Shown one piece after another: positions 58,096 to 64,000 of a stretch of DNA of 64,000 bases. Every line of letters begins with the position of its first letter. Position 1 is the first letter of the stretch. The notes beneath the pieces are model-generated. The model worked only from the letters and a program-made list of their open reading frames with translations, was not told the DNA's origin and ran no database searches. The stretch comes from Inia geoffrensis (Eukaryota; Chordata; Mammalia; Artiodactyla; Iniidae). The stretch is from positions 179,247,945 to 179,311,944 of the forward strand of contig CM070902.1 in assembly GCA_036417435.1 (NCBI GenBank). Direction: 5' to 3'. The position numbers and the translations under genes were made by a program.

Positions 58096-58829
58096 CAATT
58101 TTCAAGGCTGATTGAGTAATGAAAAAGAGTGGTAACCATGGCAGTAGAGAAGGGAAGAAAGCAAAGATGTAAAAGATGTAGGGGAGATGAGGGAACTGGG
58201 GACACTGGGGCTTACAGCAAACGTATTCTGCTGAGCCGGGTCATCCGATGCTTATTCATGCAGCTGGGAAAAGGGGTGTGTGTGTGGTGAAGACTATTGG
58301 TGCAAAGTCAGAGCAACTCTCTCCCAGCACGGATTCCCACCGTGCCGCTGCCGCTGGGGTGTATGTCTCTGCGTGCTCCTGGCTGTGTACGTGTATGTGT
58401 TCATATGTGGCTGGGGAGCGGGACATGTTGAAAAAGTGAGTTACAGAAAGGGAGGTTCCTAGGCAGGACTGGTGTGCACTCGTCCTTGGCTCACTCCTGC
58501 TTCCTGCGGTCAGTGCTGCAGTTTCAAGGCAGTGCACGCACACAAGGCTGCGAGCAAAACATGAATGACAACCTTGAGAAGTCGCAGAGTTCAGTCTTCT
58601 GCCTTCCAGGATGCACTTACGTCTTCTGGAAATGAGATGCTATCTTTTGATTTGTCTATTTCTCCAGAAAGGAACATTTCAGAGGCTAATTCATTACCAG
58701 AAATATTCGATTCCTCTACGTCCGCCACACACAATATTAGCGCATAATAAAAAGCCCTTAGAGAACTTGGGGGCTCTGATAACACGATTACTGTTGCTTC
58801 CTTAGTGCCGTGGCTGCTTCTCTGCTCTG
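58096..58829. other. Unassigned DNA
   Basis: No feature supported. Several overlapping short ORFs at 58248-58899 lack domains. Confidence 0.4.
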
Positions 58830-58990
58830 CCATCCATAGACAACAGTTGTGTGACAGGGGACTCGCTAGTTGGCCTCTTTGGACCTCAGTTCCTTCCACT
58901 GTAAAATGAAAGTTTGGGTTAGAGAATCATTATGGAGCCTTCTCATGTTAATTCTGTGCCTATGATTTCTATAGCTTTATTACTAGATTC
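58830..58990 (+). mobile_element. MIR relic
   Basis: 'gttggcctctttggacctcag', 'ttccttccactgtaaaatga' and the preceding 'tgtgacaggggactcgc' are the MIR core on the plus strand. Confidence 0.6.
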
Positions 58991-59284
58991 TTCCCCCCGC
59001 CCCCAACCCCGCTCCATCCAGGCTACATTCCTGTCTTAAAAAGTACCATGCTGCCCTCATGTGGTCAGACCTGAAACGATGCACATTTGCAGAAACCAGG
59101 AAATACCGTTTTTTGTTTTAACTAATGTCAAGTGAAATCCTATTTTTAACTTGAAGTTAAAATTTATAAATAGTAACAAAATCTATTTGGATCACCTATC
59201 CGCTAAAAGTGTCAAGGTTTTACCTACTCACAGTGATGCAAAATTTTCCTGTAGGAATAATAACACAGATTCTAACATGAGTTA

Positions 59285-59495
59285 ACATTAATTAGCTAAG
59301 TGCTAGGCAAAATAAAAATTTTACATATCTCATCTCACTTAGTTTTTCAAAGATAGGTTGTTTTGATATATTATTTTTTAGGTGTGGGCACTAAAACACA
59401 CTTGGGGAAAGTGCCAGGATGTCAATAAATAAATGGAAAGGCCAGTATAAATCTAATTTGTCTGACTCATAGCCCAAGCTCTTTCACCACCGTAT
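59285..59495 (-). mobile_element. MIR relic, antisense
   Basis: 'aattagctaagtgctaggc', 'catatctcatctcacttag', 'acttggggaaagtgccagg' and 'catagcccaagctctttcacc' are the complement of MIR in order. Confidence 0.65.
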
Positions 59496-59811
59496 TCATG
59501 TTCAATCATTTTATACTTACAAAAGTGCATTTTCTAACATTCCATTATTTCAGGAGACAGAAGGAAATGGACAAAGAATTCTTGAAAATGTGGTGAAAGA
59601 ATAGATATGAAAACTATACAAATGCAATGCCTTATACGAAAATAAGAACTCAAAGAACATTAATTCTTTCTGAATTACCTATCCTATTGTTAATAGTACA
59701 ATACGGCTTTGTTAAGTAACTAATATTCGCTACCAACCTGTTGGGATGTGAATCAATAAAGAGATTAAGTATCTTACATCAACCAATGTGTACTGCTTTT
59801 CTCAACAGTTC

Positions 59812-60050
59812 AAACCCTAGCCCTGGGCTTCCCTGGTGGCGCTGTGGTTGAGAGTCCGCCTGCCGATGCAAGGGACACGGGTTCGTGCCCTGGTCCTGGA
59901 GGATCCCACATACCGCGGAGCGGCTGGGCCCGTGAGCCACAGCCGCTGAGTCTGCGCGTCCAGAGCCTGTGCTCTGCAACGGGAGAGGCCACAACAGTGA
60001 CAGACCCGCGTACCGCAAAAAAAAAAAAAAAGAAAAAACTCTAATCCTGG
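59812..60050 (+). mobile_element. CHR SINE, short form, with a diverged duplication
   Basis: The head starts at 59825 ('tgggcttccctggtggc') and the B box reads ggttcgtgccc. The A-run is interrupted by 'g'. The best flanking pair is aaaccctagccctgg (59812-59826) and aaactctaatcctgg (60036-60050), 12 of 15 matching with all differences transitions. This suggests an older insertion than its sisters. Confidence 0.88.
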
Positions 60051-60097
60051 TAAGTGCAAAAAGATCTGTTAAGAATTTTGGAATGAAAGAGGATTTA

Positions 60098-60159
60098 TTC
60101 TAGCTCTGTTGGATGACTGCATAAGGGGGTTTCTAGCTCTGTTGGATGAATGCATAAGG
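60098..60159. repeat. Two-copy 33-bp tandem duplication
   Basis: 'ttctagctctgttggatga' followed by c or a and 'tgcataagg' occurs at 60098-60126 and 60131-60159, with one mismatch. It is a small local tandem duplication. Confidence 0.93.
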
Positions 60160-61114
60160 CAGATCAGCAGTAACTTGTTCCAAGTTGCGAGAAAGAAAAA
60201 CGAACCATTTTTAGTTTAAAAATGAGACAGCGTGTCTCCTCAGAGAAGCAGTTGCAGTCAGAATGCCTCGTTAATCTCTGGCTCTCCAGGGGCTGGCGGT
60301 GTAAATTTTAGGGGCTCTTCCTCTTATTAGGAAATGTCTCATCTGCAAATTAAAGAGATTAGACTCTAGGGTTTGATCCTAGTGATTCTAAAAAGCCTTG
60401 GGTTCAGATCATCTTCATCTTTGGCCCACTTTGTTTCATAATGCTGTAGTCCATGGTAGGCAGATCTGTGCTTGGTTCAGCTTTATTTAACTTATTCAGT
60501 TATTTCTCAACCACCTGCCTGAGACTTGAGGTTAACAATCTTATTTTTGCCCGTAACAACTCAATGGCAGAACACATGCCATCAGATCCTTTTAATGCAT
60601 CACAAAGGCAAAGAAAGCCAGTGACTGAATTTCACATGACATTTTCTCTCCCCAAATCCCACGCATAAATCATGCTTCTGGCTGTGCCATTCATGTTACT
60701 TCTATTTTCTGTCTCAAACTACAAAAACCCCTTTTCCGTAAATATCTCTAAATGAAGAAACATAAGCTTAAACAAAAAATTGTCCAAATTTGCTGGGTAA
60801 GTAGGAATATCTAAGAAGAAATTACGGCTGTATTTATAAAACCTAAGCAAGTTAGAGTCATTAGAAAATCACCTTATTTCCCTGATAATAATGATAGCTA
60901 GCTCTTATACTATATGACTTTAAGTCCAGTGTCAAGATCAGTAAAGGTCTTTAAGATGCAGAAAAGACAAGGAAGGGCTACTGTCTTCAAATATGAAATG
61001 ATTTTTGCATAAGGACTTAATAATATAGAGAGTAAAGGCTCCAAATGTTTGTTCTGAATCTTGTCCCAAAGGGAAATTTTATAGTCAAACAATTGTAGCT
61101 ACTATGATGAATCA
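60160..61114. other. Unassigned AT-rich DNA
   Basis: Nothing recognised. Confidence 0.4.
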
Positions 61115-61320
61115 AATTCTATGGCTCAAGCACTCTTGATCCATTACCTCTAATCCTCATAACAACACCAGAACTAAAAAGTATTTCCTATTTATATATA
61201 ATGCTACTTGAGGCCCAAGAAAGATAATTTCTTAAGATCACACAGACAATAAGCAAACAAGTATAAGAGCCCACGTCTACCCAAATTCAAGGCTGTGTTT
61301 TATGCACTATATATGTCACA
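61115..61320 (-). mobile_element. MIR relic, antisense
   Basis: 'cattacctctaatcctcataac', 'acttgaggcccaagaaag', 'taagatcacacagacaataag' and 'aattcaaggctgtg' are the complement of MIR. Confidence 0.65.
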
Positions 61321-61397
61321 TGCACTGTGGCATTACCTGGGGTCTTAGCTCAAGAATTACCTTAAAGACTGTAATGCACAGATATGGTATTAAAAAT

Positions 61398-63474
61398 GGT
61401 GACCATCAGGAACAAGGTAAGTAGACTCCTTCTCCGCACTGCTTTTCAACATCATAACTGAAGTCCTAGCTAATGCAATAAGGCAAGAAAAGAAAAGGAA
61501 AGCTATGCAGATTGAGAGGGAAGCCATAAACTGCCTTTGTTCACAGATGACAGATTCATCAATGTAGAAAATCTGAAAGAATCAACAAATCTCCTGGAAC
61601 TAGTGAGTGATCATAGCAAGGTTGCAAGATATAAGGTTAATATAGTAAAGTCAGTCTCTTTTCTATATAGCAGCAATGAACAAGTGGAACCTGAAATTGA
61701 AAACATAATATCATTTACATTAGCACAGCCCAAAGTAAAATACTTAGGAGCAAATTCAATGAAATATGTACCAAATTTGTGTTAGGAAAACTACAAAACT
61801 CTGATGAAAGATATCAAAAAAGAACTAAATAAATGGGAAGATATTCCATGTTCATGGATGGAAAGACCTAACAGTGTCATGGTCAGTTCTTGCCAATTTG
61901 ATCTGCGAATTCAACAGCATCTCAATCAAAGTCCCAGCAAGTTATTTTGTGAATATTGACAAAGTGATTCTAAAATATATATGGAGAAGCAAAAGTCTCA
62001 GAAGAGCCACCTTGATTATCAAAGGAGAAAAGTCAGAAGACCAACACTACCCAACTTCAAGGCTTAATATAAAGTGACAGCAATAAAGACATTGGGGTAT
62101 CAGTGAAAGAATAGACAGATAGCTTAATGGAACAAAATAGAAACCTCAGAAATAGACCCATATAAATATAGTCAACTGATCTCTGACGAATAAGCAAAGG
62201 CAATACAATGGAGCAAAGACCATCTCTGCAACCAATGGTGCTGGAACAGCTGGACAGCCACATAAAATAATGAATCTAGACACAGTCCTTACACCTTTCA
62301 CAAAATAGACAGAAACCTGAATGTGAAAAACAAACTATAAAAATCCCAAAATATAGCATAGGAGAAAACCTAAATGACCTTGGGCCCTGTGATGACTTTT
62401 AAAACACAATACAAAATTCACAACCTGTGAACAAAATAAATCATAAGCTGGACTTCATTAAAACGTAAAGTTTTGTCTGTGAAAGACAATGTCAAGAGAA
62501 TGAGAAGACAAGAAACAGGCTGGAAGAAAATAGTTGAAAAAGACACATCTGATAAAGAATGGCTATTCAAAATATACGAAGAACTCTTAAAACTCAACAA
62601 TAAGCATATAAACAACCCAGATAGAAAATGGGCCAAAGGTCTTAACAGACCCCTCACCAAAGAAGATATATAGATGGCAAGTAACATATAAAAATGGCCG
62701 AAATCCAAAACACTGACATCAGTAAATGCTGTCAAGGATGTAGAGCAACAGAAACTCTTATACACTAATGGTGGGAATGCAAAATGGTACAGACACTTTG
62801 AAAGACAGTTTGACAATTTCTTATGAAACTAAATATACTCTTACCATAGGATACAGCAACGGCCCTTTCTAGTATTTATTCAAATGAAATTGAAAACTTA
62901 TGTTCACAAAAAACCTGCACATGGATGTTTATAGAAGCTTTACAGACAATTGCCAAAACTTGGAAGCAACCAAGAAGTCCTTCAGTAGGTGAATAGATAA
63001 ACTGTGGTATACCCAACCAATGGAATATTATTTAGCACTAAAATGAAATGAGTTATTAGGCCATGAAAGGATATGGAGGAAACGTAAATGCACATTACAA
63101 AGAGAAATTTAAGCCAATTTGAAAAGGCTACATACTGTATGGTTCCAACTATATGACATTCTGGAAAAGGCAAAACTATGGAGAACATAAAATGATTGGT
63201 GATTGCCAGGGGTCAGCTGTCGAGAGGGATGAATAGGAGCACAGGGGATGTTTAGGGCAGTAAAACTACTCTGTATGAGGCTTCCCTGGTGGCGCAGTGG
63301 TTGAGAGTCCACCTGCTGATGCAGGGGACACAGGTTCGTGCCCTGGTCCGGAAGGATCCCACATGCCGCGGAGCGGCTGGGCCCGTGATCCATGGCCGCT
63401 GAGCCTGCGCGTCCAGAGCCTGTGCTCCGCAACGGGAGAGGCCACAACAGTGAGAGGCCTGCATACCACAAAAA

Positions 63475-63505
<31 letters not shown>

Positions 63506-63780
63506 AAACTACTCTGTATGATTCTATAATGGTGGATATATATCATTATACATTCATCAGAACCCATAGAATATTCAATACCAAGAGTGAACCCCAGTGG
63601 AGAAGACGGATGAGCTAATGTAGGCCGTTGATTGTGACAGATGTACCATCTGGTGGGGATGTTGATGGTGGGAGAGGTCGTACACGTGTAGGGACCAGAA
63701 GTATATGGAAATTCACTGTTCTTGTGGTTCAATCTTGCTCCAAACCTAAAATTGCTCTAAAAGCGAAGTTTATTAATTTG
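61398..63780 (+). mobile_element. Old L1, ORF2 RT to 3' end, interrupted by a SINE
   Basis: Diverged L1 starts in the RT domain ('aggaacaaggtaagtagac') and runs to its 3' UTR ('gattgccaggggtcag', '...ggtcgtacacgtgtaggg'). The polymerase box at 61540-61551 reads F-T-D-D instead of F-A-D-D. Open pieces at 61537-61785, 61874-62077 and 62473-62673 are ORF2 remnants in different frames. A CHR SINE splits the 3' UTR at 63279. It is non-functional. Confidence 0.8.
63262..63521 (+). mobile_element. CHR SINE, short form, with (AAAT)n tail and 17-bp duplication
   Basis: The SINE is 63279-63504, with A box 'tggcgcagtgg' and B box 'ggttcgtgccc'. Its tail is a regular (AAAT)n array from about 63473 instead of a plain A-run. 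The perfect duplication aaaactactctgtatga lies at 63262-63278 and 63505-63521. It is inserted in the 3' UTR of an old L1. Confidence 0.96.
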
Positions 63781-64000
63781 TAAAGATGAGTGATCAATAA
63801 AAATCATTTAAACCAAGTAATTCTTCAAAACAATGAAACTGAATCTTTCTGCAGCTAACTGTCCCTGTCGTTCAGCTGCAAGTAGCTTTCCTTTTTGTAT
63901 GCTTCCTGGGTTATAGATTTTTTTTTTGTGATTGCTGAGTGTAAGGCTAGATTATTGTCAGGATGAGTCAGCCTCATTTATGCAAAATCCACCTGAAGAC
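63781..64000. other. Unassigned DNA at the window end
   Basis: No feature recognised. A T-run occurs near 63919. Confidence 0.4.

Noticed and set aside
63109..63732. 207-codon minus-strand ORF
   Set aside because: It spans an old L1 3' UTR and the inserted SINE, and contains the same SINE-encoded peptide seen at other copies.

Overview
This window is non-coding mammalian nuclear DNA from a cetacean or very close relative. The diagnostic evidence is eleven copies of a tRNA-derived SINE whose head reads GGGCTTCCCTGGTGGCGCAGTGG, the CHR family of cetaceans, hippos and ruminants. Most are the shortened, A-tailed form typical of whales and dolphins. They are accompanied by cetartiodactyl-type L1 3' ends. 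No protein-coding exon, functional RNA gene or intact processed gene could be recognised. The open reading frames are shadows of repeats or chance runs.

Layout. 1-5.2 kb: AT-rich unique DNA, a MER5-like relic, then two L2 relics whose 3' ends face each other. The larger L2 carries a Tigger/MER2-like element, a CHR SINE and a tiny L1 insertion. 5.25-7.1 kb: a truncated L1 with a second, 5'-inverted L1 in its tail. 7.4-9.7 kb: a long-form SINE and AT-rich DNA. 10.2-11.3 kb: a CpG-rich segment with no recognised gene. 12.5-12.9 kb: an MLT1-like LTR. 16.3-23.8 kb: a nest in which an old L1 is split by a short-form SINE and by a 3.9-kb younger L1 with broken ORF2. 24.5 kb: an 8-copy, 31-bp minisatellite. 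25.7-30.1 kb: L1 and L2 pieces and a 26-bp telomere-like minisatellite. 33.8-38.9 kb: three LTRs, two of them interrupted by L1 insertions, and a 300-bp polypyrimidine tract. 39-51.4 kb: old L1 pieces, a MER20-like relic, SINEs, MIRs, a small CpG cluster and an L1 end. 51.4-61.3 kb: mostly unassigned unique DNA with L2/MIR relics and two SINEs. 61.4-63.8 kb: an old L1 with a SINE inserted in its 3' end.

The insertions can be layered in time. L2, MIR, MER5/MER20 and MLT1 relics are oldest and carry L1, Tigger-like and SINE insertions. The youngest layer still has target-site duplications (TSDs) of 13-17 bp. All eight younger L1 copies and nine of the eleven SINEs lie on the plus strand. Repeat family names come from remembered consensus features, not from a database search. 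No undescribed biological system was found. The most interesting signals are the two minisatellites, the two 5'-inverted L1s, a SINE insertion carrying extra 3' sequence, and the strand bias.
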